From Thermoplasmata archaeon (GTDB taxonomy: Archaea > Thermoplasmatota > Thermoplasmata > Lutacidiplasmatales > UBA184), in NCBI GenBank assembly GCA_021826685.1, contig JAKAYT010000013.1, forward strand, positions 1 through 33,681: DNA of 33,681 nt, given 5' to 3'. Every line of letters starts with the position of its first letter. Within the stretch, counting starts at the first letter, position 1. Position numbers and translations under genes: made by a program. The notes beneath the pieces were generated by a model, which was given only the letters and a program-made list of their open reading frames with translations, did no database searches and was not told where the DNA came from. Positions 1 to 8,302 of this stretch are shown here, piece by piece.

Positions 1-678
1 CTCGTTCTAGGGACTGCGTTCGCATGGTTCCTGTTCGATATCTCGTTCTACGGAACGAGCATCTACACTCCCACGCTCATCAGTTCGTTGAGCCTGGCCT
101 ACGCGCCGCATCTCACCGCGATCCAACACTTGACGACCGCCGAGGAATACACGGCCCTCATCACAGTGATCTTCACCGTCCCGGGATACTGGATCGCGGT
201 AGCGCTGATCGATCGGGTGGGTCGTCGCACGCTCCAGCTCGTCGGCTTCGGGTTCATGGCCCTCGCCTTCGCGGTTCTGGGATTCGTCCCGTCCCTAGTG
301 GCACTCGGCGCGCCGTTCGTCGCAATTTACGGCCTCACGTTCCTGTTCGGGAACATGGGCCCCAACACCACGACGTTCGTCGTGCCGACGGAGGTCTTTC
401 CAACCCAGTATCGAACGACCGGCCATGGAATTGCGGCGGGAGCTGGAAAAACCGGGGCCGCCATCGGCACGCTGTTCTTTGCGGCCCTCGTCGCGATTTG
501 GAGCCCGTCCGGCATGATGCTCTTCCTCGCCCTGATCGCTCTGGCGGGAGTGATCGTAACGTTTGTGCTGATCCCGGAAACGAAGCAGCTGAGCCTTGAG
601 GTATCGTCCAAACAGGAAGAGTTCCAACAGGAGCTCGCCGCGCCCGCGGCCACCGCGCCCACTGTACCGTCCGAGTAG
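1..678 (+). CDS. MFS transporter, phosphate/sugar symporter-like, 3' part
   Basis: The reading frame is already open at base 1 and ends at TAG 676-678, so only the last 225 residues are present. The visible part begins inside a membrane helix with the string AWFLFDISFYGTS, which resembles the start of the second half of PHS-family (phosphate:H+ symporter, Pho84-like) and related sugar carriers. A DRVGRR loop follows, which is the usual cytoplasmic motif between two MFS helices, and then PTEVFPTQYRTTGHGIA, the typical charged loop of the same family. Four to five further hydrophobic helices and a polar alanine/proline-rich cytoplasmic tail complete it. It probably imports a small solute by proton symport across the cell membrane. 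The substrate cannot be named from this fragment. Confidence 0.85.
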   Translation, partial: LVLGTAFAWFLFDISFYGTSIYTPTLISSLSLAYAPHLTAIQHLTTAEEYTALITVIFTVPGYWIAVALIDRVGRRTLQLVGFGFMALAFAVLGFVPSLVALGAPFVAIYGLTFLFGNMGPNTTTFVVPTEVFPTQYRTTGHGIAAGAGKTGAAIGTLFFAALVAIWSPSGMMLFLALIALAGVIVTFVLIPETKQLSLEVSSKQEEFQQELAAPAATAPTVPSE

Positions 679-990
679 ACTGCCCCCCTCCCCCAAATCG
701 ACGGTCAGAAGAGTCGCCTCTTTCGGACCCGGGATCTTCTCGGAGGCGCGGGGATTCCCGGCATGTTCGATGGGCGACCCTTTGGAAATCGTTGTGTCGG
801 AGAGAATCGGGTGGGGAGGGAGAGCGTGATAGAGGACGTGGAACGATAGGCGGCGCATGCGGGCCAAGATAGTAATGGCCCGGGTCGGCTTGTGCTGGAG
901 CTCTGAGCTATCGAGAGCGTGCGCTCATAGGGCCTCCTTATCCACTATCGGGGTTGGGTCGCGTTCTGCGCCCGGGAGGGTGCCGACGGC
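679..990. other. Non-coding gap between convergent genes
   Basis: These 312 bases separate the transporter stop from the threonine synthase stop on the other strand. Short frames exist, but none has sensible composition or a recognisable motif. No tRNA, long inverted repeat or T-rich terminator is visible. It is probably the shared 3' region of two convergent transcripts. Confidence 0.5.
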
Positions 991-2190
991 CTACCGCGAT
1001 CCGGGTCCCGTGCCCGGATTCTCAGCCGCGAGAAACGGGATTCCTGAACCCGTGTTGTAGAGGAGAACCCGCTCGCCCGGACGCAACGCACCGCGGGCCA
1101 GAAGCGGTGCGAGCGCGGCGTACGGCGCTGCGCCTTCCGGAGAGGCGGAAACACCGTGCCGCTTCCCGAGATCTCGGACCGCGTCAAGGATCGATGCATC
1201 GGAGACCGTGATCCCTCCGCCTCGGCTCTCCCGCAGAGCCTCGAGGACCCGCTCGGATCCGAAAGGTGCGGGCACGAGCAGCCCGGGGGCTACGGTCTGG
1301 GCATCGTTCCACGGTCGAGCTCGGGCGTCTCCCTCGTCCAGCGCGCGGACGATAGGAGCACATCCGTCGGGTTGAACGGAGTAGAGCCGGGGCATCCGGT
1401 CGAGCAGGCCCAGCTCAATGAGCTGGAGAAACGCGCGGAACATCCCAATGACCCCCGTGCCGCCGCCGGTGGGATACAGGATCGCATCCGGCATACGATC
1501 GGGCGCCATCTCCTCCCAGATCTCGAGGCCCATCGTCTTCTTTCCCTCGGCCCGGAACGGTTCGCGAAGCGTGGACATGTCGAGCGCCCCGGTCGCTGCT
1601 TCCGCGGTGCGGGCGGCGATCCCCGCCTCTCGTATGGTCGCGCCCTCCCGCACCACTTCGGCGCCGTAGAGCCGGCAGGCCGATTCCATCACGGCGGGCG
1701 TTCCGGTAGGCAAGTAGATCCGTGCGGTCGCGCCGGCCCGTGCGGAGCAGGCGGCCAGCGCGACACCGGCGTTGCCGGCGCTCGGAACGAAGAACTGGCG
1801 AACGCCCAGCTCCCCGGCGCGGGAGACGGCCACGCTCATTCCCCGGATCTTGAACGAACCCGTGGGGAGCAGGCCGTCGTCCTTCAGCCATACCTCAAGC
1901 CCGTCCGCACTGGGAACCGTGCCGAGCTCGATCACGGGAGTGAACCCTTCGCCAAGCGTGACGATCGATCGATCGTCCTTAACGGGCAGCAGCTCGCGGT
2001 ACCGCCACAGCGTGGCAGCGCGCTGGGCCAGTGCCTCTCTCCAGGTGTGAGCCTCCCAATGGGCGAGGTCGTACGTCGCGAAGAGCGGCCCAGAGCAGGT
2101 CGGACAGACGGTCTGGACCGAGTCTGCGGAGAGGGTCATACCACACGCGCGGCACTCGAGCAGTGCCAACCGAGATCCGGTGGCGGTCAT
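991..2190 (-). CDS. thrC: Threonine synthase-like PLP enzyme
   Basis: The protein has 399 residues and probably converts O-phosphohomoserine to threonine in the cytoplasm with pyridoxal phosphate. An N-terminal zinc ribbon (C13, C16, C29, C32) is typical of archaeal and bacterial threonine synthases. The PLP lysine should be K114 in GSFKIRG, a PSAGNAG substrate loop follows at about 136-142, and the phosphate-binding TGGGTG lies at 241-246. The usual threonine synthase motif is SFKDRG; the isoleucine here resembles threonine dehydratases, but the zinc ribbon and length favour ThrC. The frame stays open upstream to 2511, running over the divergent fhs gene; the ATG at 2190 is chosen because similarity begins there and a TATA-like TTCTATGG lies about 29 bases upstream (around 2216-2223). 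Confidence 0.85.
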   Translation of the reverse strand: MTATGSRLALLECRACGMTLSADSVQTVCPTCSGPLFATYDLAHWEAHTWREALAQRAATLWRYRELLPVKDDRSIVTLGEGFTPVIELGTVPSADGLEVWLKDDGLLPTGSFKIRGMSVAVSRAGELGVRQFFVPSAGNAGVALAACSARAGATARIYLPTGTPAVMESACRLYGAEVVREGATIREAGIAARTAEAATGALDMSTLREPFRAEGKKTMGLEIWEEMAPDRMPDAILYPTGGGTGVIGMFRAFLQLIELGLLDRMPRLYSVQPDGCAPIVRALDEGDARARPWNDAQTVAPGLLVPAPFGSERVLEALRESRGGGITVSDASILDAVRDLGKRHGVSASPEGAAPYAALAPLLARGALRPGERVLLYNTGSGIPFLAAENPGTGPGSR

Positions 2191-2251
2191 CGTTCTCGCC
2201 GGGACCACCCCTCTCCCATAGAAGACGGGTTGGGAAGGATTGACTGAGTGC

Positions 2252-2257
2252 TTAACA
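2252..2257 (+). promoter_or_regulatory. TATA-like element of fhs
   Basis: TTAACA is centred about 27 bases before the ATG at 2282, the spacing expected when transcription starts at the start codon. There is no Shine-Dalgarno sequence, which fits a leaderless mRNA. The element lies in the 91-base divergent region shared with thrC. Confidence 0.4.
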
Positions 2258-2281
2258 GGCCGCCACCGCCTCTCGGTCTCG

Positions 2282-3898
2282 ATGGCGCTCAAGCCGATCC
2301 ATGAGGTGGCCGAGTCGCTAGGAATCCCCGAGGGGTCATGGATCCCGTATGGTCGCTCGATCGCGAAGGTCGACCCGGCCGCCGAGTCACGGCAGGCCGG
2401 TCGTTCGAACGGGCGCATCGTCTTAGTCACCGGAATGACACCGGGCCACGAAGGCGTCGGAAAGACGGTGACCACGTTGGGGCTCGTCGAAGGGCTCACG
2501 CGACGGGGCATTCGCGCGATCGCTCTTCTCCGTCAACCGTCTCTCGGCCCGGTGTTCGGGATCAAGGGTGGCGGCGCGGGAGGAGGCCGAGCGACCGTCG
2601 AACCTCAGGACGAAGTGAACCTTGGGCTCACCGGGGACATCGACGCCGTCACGAACGCGCACAATCTTCTCGCGGCCCTCATCGACAACCACCTCCATCA
2701 CGGCAACCCGCTGGGCATCGATCCGGCGACGATCGCATGGCCGCGCGCCCTCGACGTAGAGGACCGGGCCCTTCGGGACATCGAGGTCGGAGCCGGGCCC
2801 GGCAACGGGCCGGTGCGCCGGTCCTCGTTCGTGGTCACGGCCGCCTCCGAGATCATGGCGATCCTGGGACTCGCGCGCGATGCCGCCGACCTCAAGTCCC
2901 GCTTGGAACGGATCCGGGTCGGTCTCGATCGCACCGGTCGTGTCGTTCGCGCCGGGGACCTCTCGGCCGGAGGCTCGATGGCGGCCATCTTGCGGCGTGC
3001 CCGATGGCCCAATCTCCTCCAGACCTCCGAAGGGAGTCCCGTGCTCGTTCACGGGGGCCCGTTCGGTAACCTCTCCTACGGCACCACGACGCTCGCCTCG
3101 ATCGAGCTCGCTCGTCGACTGGCCGACGTGGTGGTCATCGAAGCCGGATTCGGATCCGACCTCGGTGGGGAAAAGTTCGTGGACATCGTCGCTCCGCAAA
3201 CCGGTGCGTTCCCTTCGGCGGCGGTGCTGGTCAGCAGCCTCCCGGCGCTGCACGGGCACGCGCCGGGAGCGGTCGGAGCCGGTTCGCTCGACGCGGGTCT
3301 GGAGAACCTCGACCAGCATATTCGGAACCTTCGATCCTTCGGAATGGACCCGGTGATTGCGCTCAACCGCTTCGCGAACGACGATCCCCGCGAGATAGCG
3401 ATGGTGCGCTCGTTCTGCGCCGGAGTTTCGGTCGCCATCGAGGAAGGGACCGGATTTTTGAACGGGGGTGCCGGGATGGAGGGAGTCGCGGAAGCGACCT
3501 TGACGGCGCTGTCCCGTGGCCAGACGGTACGACCGATCGTTAGTGGGGCGCAGCCACTACCGGAACAGGTCGACACGATCGTGCGGACATGCTACGCCGG
3601 AGACGGGGTCGACCTATCTCCCGAGGCAAGACGCGAGCTGGAGGACCCCTCGGCTCTAGAGACGGATCACGGACCGGTATGCGTGGCCAAGACGCCGCTC
3701 TCGCTGAGCGACGATCCGCATCGTTTGGGACGCCCTCGCGGTTACCGGGTGCATGTTCGCAGGTGGGTCCCGGCCAGTGGGGCCGGGTACACGGTCGCGC
3801 TGCTCGGCGAGATCCAGACCATGCCCGGACTGCCCACCGACCCCCGGGCCACCCGGATCACGGTCGACGAGCACGGGGAGCCTATCGGGGCTACCTGA
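2282..3898 (+). CDS. fhs: Formate-tetrahydrofolate ligase
   Basis: This enzyme makes 10-formyl-tetrahydrofolate from formate, ATP and tetrahydrofolate. The 538-residue protein is slightly shorter than the usual 555-560. The P-loop is GHEGVGKT at 55-62, followed by the family signature PSLGPVFGIKGGGAGGG, then NLGLTGDIDAVTNAHNL and the near-terminal GEIQTMPGLP. The P-loop reads PGHEGVGKT where most relatives have PTPAGEGKT, but the lysine and threonine are kept. A TTG 14 codons upstream could extend it; the ATG is preferred because of the family start and the TATA spacing. A methylenetetrahydrofolate-reductase-like gene at 20112-21107 may draw on the same one-carbon pool. Confidence 0.95.
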   Translation: MALKPIHEVAESLGIPEGSWIPYGRSIAKVDPAAESRQAGRSNGRIVLVTGMTPGHEGVGKTVTTLGLVEGLTRRGIRAIALLRQPSLGPVFGIKGGGAGGGRATVEPQDEVNLGLTGDIDAVTNAHNLLAALIDNHLHHGNPLGIDPATIAWPRALDVEDRALRDIEVGAGPGNGPVRRSSFVVTAASEIMAILGLARDAADLKSRLERIRVGLDRTGRVVRAGDLSAGGSMAAILRRARWPNLLQTSEGSPVLVHGGPFGNLSYGTTTLASIELARRLADVVVIEAGFGSDLGGEKFVDIVAPQTGAFPSAAVLVSSLPALHGHAPGAVGAGSLDAGLENLDQHIRNLRSFGMDPVIALNRFANDDPREIAMVRSFCAGVSVAIEEGTGFLNGGAGMEGVAEATLTALSRGQTVRPIVSGAQPLPEQVDTIVRTCYAGDGVDLSPEARRELEDPSALETDHGPVCVAKTPLSLSDDPHRLGRPRGYRVHVRRWVPASGAGYTVALLGEIQTMPGLPTDPRATRITVDEHGEPIGAT

Positions 3899-3924
3899 GC
3901 GCGCCGCGACGCGGTTCGGGTCCG

Positions 3925-4638
3925 TTACTGAGAGGGCCATTCGGGCCAGGCGTACTGCTTCGAGCCGTCGAGGAACGCCTGGAGGAGCGCCCGCAGCTCC
4001 CCGGTCTGGGCCTCGGTCGCCTCGAGTGCGCTCCGCCATTTCGCGACCGCGGCACTGGAGAGGTGCATGGGAAGACAGGTGTTCGCGAAATCCCACTCGA
4101 ATCCGGCCCACGCCAGCTCGGACGTGGACAGCCCCACGAGAACGTTGCCAAGAAGCCGGATGTAGGACTGCGGTCGGAGCGCGTAGCCGCCGAGAAGAGT
4201 CTGGATCTCGTTGACCCGGCCGGCGCTTTGCCCCGGCTCGTCCTCCAGTTGCGCGAGGGACAAGCGGCACTCTTGCGTGTGCGATATCGAGGAGCGGGCC
4301 ACGGTGAACTGGCTCACGTGAACGTCGAGCATCCGGTCGACGTACTTCTGCCAGATCGTGAGGCCCGAGCGCAGGATTTCGGCCGGAACAGGCCTTCCCG
4401 CGCTCAGGCTCTGACCAAGCGCGGACATCCGACGCAGCAACGGTTCCAAGATGTCCTGGCGCTCGTGCTGGAGTTCGTCGATTAGCTCGCGAACGATCTC
4501 GATCGTATCCGAGGGAGTCGACGCGACGGTCGCCGCCTTCAGGACCGTCGGTCGGGAGGGGAGGTGGAACGCGGAACGAATGCGGGAACCTTTCGCGGGG
4601 ACACGTGACTCGGAGGACGCGGTCGATGAGTCGCTCAC
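3925..4638 (-). CDS. Uncharacterised helical protein, possibly hemerythrin-like
   Basis: A 237-residue soluble protein starts with GTG at 4638 and converges with fhs 26 bases away. The first 40 residues are polar and probably disordered; the remainder is predicted helical with no signal peptide or membrane segment. The stretch around 50-110, with ELIDELQHER followed about 50 residues later by WQKYVDRMLDVHV, recalls the spacing of metal-binding helices in hemerythrin-like domains (H58, H107, H120). The full iron-ligand set is not evident, so this is only a suggestion. Tryptophans cluster near the C-terminus (WPEWPSQ). A TATA-like GATTAA lies about 40 bases upstream on the minus strand. I do not recognise the family with certainty. 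Confidence 0.6.
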   Translation of the reverse strand: MSDSSTASSESRVPAKGSRIRSAFHLPSRPTVLKAATVASTPSDTIEIVRELIDELQHERQDILEPLLRRMSALGQSLSAGRPVPAEILRSGLTIWQKYVDRMLDVHVSQFTVARSSISHTQECRLSLAQLEDEPGQSAGRVNEIQTLLGGYALRPQSYIRLLGNVLVGLSTSELAWAGFEWDFANTCLPMHLSSAAVAKWRSALEATEAQTGELRALLQAFLDGSKQYAWPEWPSQ

Positions 4639-4778
4639 GAGCGCGAAAGTTGAGCCCGCGCTCTTGAAGGCTCGGTTAATCGCATCTGACGTGCCCGGGC
4701 TGACGTCCCTCGATAGGTCGAACGAATTCGACTCCGTCCTTATCTTTCCGCGGTTTCCTGATTGCTTCAGAGGTCTCT

Positions 4779-5342
4779 ATGGTAACACCCTCCACGGTCT
4801 CGGGTGTGATGACGCGTCCCGTGATGACGACCCGGCCCAACGCGCGCCTAGACGAGGTGGCGCGAACCCTTCGGCAGTTCCACGTTTCGGGCCTGCCCGT
4901 GGTCGACGAGGTTCAGCGGGTCGTGGGTGTGATCAGCGAGAAGGACATCGCACGGGATCTCCAGTTGGCCGCGGGAGTGGCTTCCCCCCGGGGGATTCTC
5001 GATCTCCTGCTCGAGTCCGCTCCCCCCGGAGGAGAGGGCATCCTCGAGGTCTGCCGGAACCGCCTGCATAACGCCCGGGTCCGGGATGCGATGACCCATC
5101 CGGCGATCACTCTTCGCGAGGACGCACCGATCTCCGATGTGGCCCGGCTAATGCGCGAGCGTTCGATCAACCGTGTGCCGGTAGTCGACTCCGGAGGGAG
5201 CCTCGTGGGGATCGTGACCCGGGAAGACCTGCTGGCCGCCCTGGGCGTCCGACCCCACCACGAGCCGAGGACGCGGCGGCCACCCCCGTTGGTGAGCCGC
5301 GACGAGAGGCGGTCGGAGTCCGACCCGTTCTCCGACGCCTAA
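4779..5342 (+). CDS. CBS-domain pair protein
   Basis: A 187-residue cytoplasmic protein consists almost wholly of two CBS motifs, at about residues 8-70 and 98-155. Each begins with a VxxxMT string (GVMTRPVMT and RDAMTHPAIT) and ends with a GVISEKD or GIVTREDLL strand, the classic CBS pattern. Such pairs fold into a Bateman module that usually senses adenine nucleotides or S-adenosylmethionine. Stand-alone versions are common in archaea and mostly have no known partner. About 30 residues of charged tail follow. A TATA-like TTATCTTT at 4740-4747 lies 35 bases before the ATG. No operon partner is visible, so the regulated target cannot be inferred. Confidence 0.85.
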   Translation: MVTPSTVSGVMTRPVMTTRPNARLDEVARTLRQFHVSGLPVVDEVQRVVGVISEKDIARDLQLAAGVASPRGILDLLLESAPPGGEGILEVCRNRLHNARVRDAMTHPAITLREDAPISDVARLMRERSINRVPVVDSGGSLVGIVTREDLLAALGVRPHHEPRTRRPPPLVSRDERRSESDPFSDA

Positions 5343-5398
5343 CCCCCCGCCGAGGGTTGCCGGGACTGGTCCAGTCCGCATCGCTCCCGAGCGAGCGA
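5341..5398 (+). other. Three tandem hairpins after the CBS gene
   Basis: Directly after the stop codon, three short inverted repeats follow each other: AACCC/GGGTT (5341-5345 with 5354-5358), GGACTG/CAGTCC with a three-base loop (5363-5377), and TCGCTC/GAGCGA (5381-5398). They could stabilise or end the mRNA. There is no T-run, so this is not a standard archaeal terminator. Confidence 0.35.
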
Positions 5399-5939
5399 CT
5401 TCGGGTCAGATCGTAGAGGAGACCAGGGATCCGCGACCAACACGACGGACCATGGAGGGTCGGATTGCATGCGGGCCTCCCGCGCGCTCTCGGTCGTGGA
5501 TCGTCGCTCGCCGCGGCTTCGAGGTGAAGATCCTGGGCCGAGGTCCCGGGACTTGGAGGGTTCGCGCTGCCGGCGCGTCGTTCGATCCCGGCCCTTGAAA
5601 TTGGGAGCCCTTGGACCGAGGGATTCCCGGGACGGATGGGCCGAAATTCGACAAACTCTTCATGAGCGGGCTCGGAGGTGCATGTGCCGTCGACCGCGAG
5701 GGATTGTCGCTGCGGATCGGGTCGAGTTGGCTTAGGAGCCGGGCCCGGAGGAGTCTTCCTCGGCGTTCCGCCGGACGTGAACGGTCACTTCACTTCCCAT
5801 CGACCCACGATCGTCCCACGGCGGAGGGTCGGCGGGACCCTGCCTTTCCTGTCCTTGGGGCGCGCACGGGAAGCGGGACCGCGGCTGAGCCTCACGCGTC
5901 GGGCGACGCTAGTTACGGGGTCGCGGTGCCCGGGCCCAT
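5399..5939. other. Long non-coding stretch
   Basis: No convincing gene is visible in these roughly 540 bases. Open frames on both strands are rich in arginine, serine and proline, which is the signature of chance frames in GC-rich DNA. A T-loop-like GTTCGATC near 5580 is not flanked by tRNA stems. A 10-bp palindrome GTCCCGGGAC (5543-5552) is isolated. The stretch could hold an unrecognised RNA or a fully decayed gene. Confidence 0.5.
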
Positions 5940-6583
5940 CTAGGCGAGGTGGGCCCAGACGATGCTGAACGCGTAGAGCATCGCTGCCAGACCGGCGAGG
6001 AACGTCAGCGCCATGAACGCGCCCAGAAGAGCCGTCCACATGCGGGGGTACTCGGGGGTCTCGGTCGAAGCGATCGGCTGGACGTTGGGAAACTTCGGTC
6101 CTACGATGAACCAGTCGACGAACAGCGTCGGGACGATCGAGCCGATGGCCAGGGCCCCGAACGCGAGGTAAAGCAGCAACGTCTCGAGCGGGTCGGACGT
6201 CAGGCCCAGCTGATAGGCCCGGACGCCGTAGAGCATGATGCCGCAACCCACGACGACCCCGAACACTCCTACGAAGCTGGTCGGCAACCGGAACCAGACC
6301 GTGAGGCCGAACGCTCCGATCAGCAGCGCGAACAGCGTGAGCGGATCGAAGAAGAAAACGTTGTACGACCCAAAGAGGGGAAAGGTGAGTTCTCCCCATA
6401 GAGCTACGACTCCCGCGACGACCGCGAGCACGATCAACACGAACGCGCCCCCTCTAAGTCCGGTCGCGGCGCGGTCGAGATCCTTGCGTCGGAAGTTGAA
6501 CCAGACGTAAAACCCCGTTAGAAGACGGTCACGGCAGCGAGGATCAGAAGGTCGACGATCAGAGAGATGTTGTCGATCGTCAT
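5940..6583 (-). pseudogene. DUF981-like membrane protein, split by a frameshift
   Basis: Two frames together make one plausible membrane protein of about 210 residues. The first starts with ATG at 6583, is preceded by a good ribosome site (GAGGTG, 6592-6597), reads MTIDNISLIVDLLILAAVTVF and stops at TAA 6518-6520. The second, shifted by one base, continues LTGFYVWFNFRRKDLDRAA and runs through four to five more hydrophobic segments to TAG at 5940-5942. The joined first helix is coherent only across the shift, so a base has been lost at or just before the TAA. Without it, the second part would have to start at the GTG at 6440 and lose its first helix. The arrangement resembles DUF981 archaeal membrane proteins of unknown function. 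A sequencing error, a true mutation or recoding are all possible. Confidence 0.65.
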
Positions 6584-6591
6584 CCTACGCA

Positions 6592-6597
6592 CCTCTC
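6592..6597 (-). promoter_or_regulatory. Shine-Dalgarno site of the split membrane gene
   Basis: On the minus strand, GAGGTG lies eight bases before the ATG at 6583. It matches the archaeal 16S anti-Shine-Dalgarno sequence and decides the start: the gene begins at 6583, upstream of the frameshift, rather than at the GTG at 6440. Confidence 0.5.
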
Positions 6598-7068
6598 GGC
6601 GGCGAGGTCGGCAGTTGGCCGGGCCGAGCCACTACTCTGTACAGATCGATCTCGGTCATCGGGTTTCCGTAACGTGCAGGTGGGACCCTATCATCTAAGC
6701 CCGAGGTCAACCCGGTTTGAGCCGCTCGGAAGATAAAGGCTCTCTTGGAGATGGCGTATGCGACCTCACCGTCGGTCGAGCGGGTCAAGCCCGGGCCATG
6801 AACCGGATGAGATGGTGTGGGTTCGCGCAGTCCCCGGAGGAAGGGGGATCGGTTCTCTCCGGGACGTTCCCAGAAGGTGGGGTAGAACCACGTTGGACCA
6901 CATGTCGCTTCGGCTCGTAAAAACGAGGTCTCCGAAAGGAACTGGTAGTTGCTAGCCGAGAAGGACGATCGGCGCCGATTGGTCTACTCCTCGTACCTGG
7001 CTCAAGGCCGGCGCTGTCTCCCTCGTCGCCGATCCCAAGTCCGGCGAGATTGAGGCGTCCCCGAGACG
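6598..7068. other. Long non-coding stretch
   Basis: Nearly 470 bases have no credible reading frame on either strand. An imperfect hairpin lies at 6909-6936: TTCGG pairs with CCGAA, and inside it CTCGT/ACGAG closes an AAAA loop with four unpaired bases on one side. A weak AT-rich spot (AAGATAAAGG, near 6728) could be a promoter on either strand. No tRNA or repeat is visible. Confidence 0.45.
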
Positions 7069-7230
7069 CTAGGTCGCAGTTCGCTGGGTCGGGCGCTTGG
7101 GGGAAGACGGGGTCTCCTCGAGACCGGAGTGGGCTTCTTCCCGATGCAGCGCGAGAGTCTCCTCGGAGCGGAAGACGCGGCCGCACTGGGGGCAGATCGC
7201 CTCTATCTCATCGTACTCCACGTACGGCAT
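7069..7230 (-). CDS. Short C2H2 zinc-finger protein
   Basis: A 53-residue protein is encoded from ATG 7230 to TAG 7069-7071. Residues 13-34 form one classical zinc finger, with C13-x2-C16-x12-H29-x4-H34 and the hydrophobic positions F20 and L26 in the usual places (CPQCGRVF, then LALHREEAH). An acidic start (VEYDEIE) and a basic, proline/threonine-rich tail flank it. Single-finger proteins of this size are widespread in archaea and are thought to bind nucleic acids or proteins; the target here is unknown. An in-frame stop 10 codons upstream fixes the start closely. It lies 59 bases after the DUF973 gene in the same direction and may share its transcript. Confidence 0.8.
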   Translation of the reverse strand: MPYVEYDEIEAICPQCGRVFRSEETLALHREEAHSGLEETPSSPKRPTQRTAT

Positions 7231-7289
7231 CGCAAGGGCGGCGAGGGGCGTGCTCGCCTAAGGACCTTCCGAATCGCGCTCGCGGGACC

Positions 7290-8186
7290 CTACGCCGCCC
7301 CGGGGGCTGACCGTGCCATCGCACGCTGGCGAACCCCCCACGCGGCGATGATGATCAGGATGTAGCCGACCAGGTTGATGTACGGGAAGATCGAGAGAAC
7401 CATTCCCACCTTGAACAGGACCGCGTCGTACCGAGTCCCCAACCTCCATAGGCCGAGCCAGATCCCGATCAGGCCGATCAACGCGAGGAGGGCGCCGAGC
7501 AGGGCGATACCGGCGGCTCCGATCAACCTCCCCGTGTAGGGGCTGATGCACGACGACGGTATGGGAACCACGCCGGCCGCGCAGGATACGATGCCGCCGA
7601 AGAGATAGAGGACCCAGGCGACGGCCCCGATTGCGATGATCACGCCGGCGATTGCGACCCAACTGAGGCGGGCGGGGGTGCGGAACCGCCGATCGTTCGG
7701 CGCGAGCGCGGCGAACGCGCGCCCGTACAGGAAGTACTGCAGGGCGGAGAAGGCCCCCGCAACCGCCGCGACGGCGATCAGCGCACTGACGACCGTGGTC
7801 GAGAAAGCGTGCAGGCCCGTGGTATTCAGGTTCGAAAGAGCAATGCCCATGATGGCGGGGAGAGCGATCGTAACTGCGTACGCGACGAATCCCAGGATCG
7901 CGGCCAAGAGAATCCACCGCATCGATCCGGCGTCTACGGGCCCCCACGGCTCGGTCGACGGAGCGGCGCCACCCATTCCGGGGTACTGGGGAGGATTGCC
8001 CGTTGCCGCCCCGCCGCCGGCGGCCCAAGAGGGGGCCGAAGATGCCGGCGGAAGGGACGGGGAGCCCGAGGGCGGGTACGGCGGCGGGGCGCCGGCCGGT
8101 GGCATTGCCCGACCGCATGCCGGGCAATACGCCGCGTTGGCATCTACGGGTCGCCCACAGTTGGGACAGTATCGAACGGCTGCCAT
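7290..8186 (-). CDS. Zinc-ribbon DUF973-type membrane protein
   Basis: A 298-residue protein starts with a zinc ribbon (C7, C10, C21, C24; YCPNCG and YCPACG), followed by about 60 proline/glycine/alanine-rich residues forming a flexible linker, then five or six membrane helices from about residue 95 on. The end of the membrane part, with FKVGMVLSIFPYINLVGYI, resembles DUF973, an archaeal membrane family without assigned function. The frame is open further upstream to 8342, but the ATG at 8186 is favoured because the ribbon begins there and an AT-rich box sits about 33 bases before it. It is divergent from the PadR regulator, which may control both. Confidence 0.8.
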   Translation of the reverse strand: MAAVRYCPNCGRPVDANAAYCPACGRAMPPAGAPPPYPPSGSPSLPPASSAPSWAAGGGAATGNPPQYPGMGGAAPSTEPWGPVDAGSMRWILLAAILGFVAYAVTIALPAIMGIALSNLNTTGLHAFSTTVVSALIAVAAVAGAFSALQYFLYGRAFAALAPNDRRFRTPARLSWVAIAGVIIAIGAVAWVLYLFGGIVSCAAGVVPIPSSCISPYTGRLIGAAGIALLGALLALIGLIGIWLGLWRLGTRYDAVLFKVGMVLSIFPYINLVGYILIIIAAWGVRQRAMARSAPGAA

Positions 8187-8214
8187 TCGGACGGGAGAGG
8201 GGGGGCAGACGTGG

Positions 8215-8223
8215 AATATCTTT
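8215..8223 (-). promoter_or_regulatory. TATA-like box of the DUF973 gene
   Basis: On the minus strand the sequence reads AAAGATATT, centred about 33 bases before the ATG at 8186. It supports that start and a short or absent leader. Confidence 0.45.
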
Positions 8224-8302
8224 CTTCCGATGGGCCGGCAGGGGTCGGAAACCGCGCCCGAACCCGTCGAGGTCTCTGCTCGGTTATAGATTACGATACC
8301 GA

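Noticed and set aside
2191-2511. 107-residue N-terminal extension of threonine synthase
   Set aside because: It runs across the divergent fhs start and promoter and has no resemblance to the family; the zinc ribbon marks the true start.
5543-5552. Palindrome GTCCCGGGAC as an operator
   Set aside because: GC-only palindromes of this length arise often by chance in this composition; there is no gene start near it.
5570-5600. tRNA-like T-loop GTTCGATC
   Set aside because: The flanking bases do not pair as a T-stem, and no acceptor, D or anticodon arm can be built around it.
6505-6525. Programmed frameshift signal in the split membrane gene
   Set aside because: No canonical slippery heptamer precedes the TAA, and the shift needed is -1, unlike the release-factor-2 type +1 site. 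A mutation or sequencing error is simpler.
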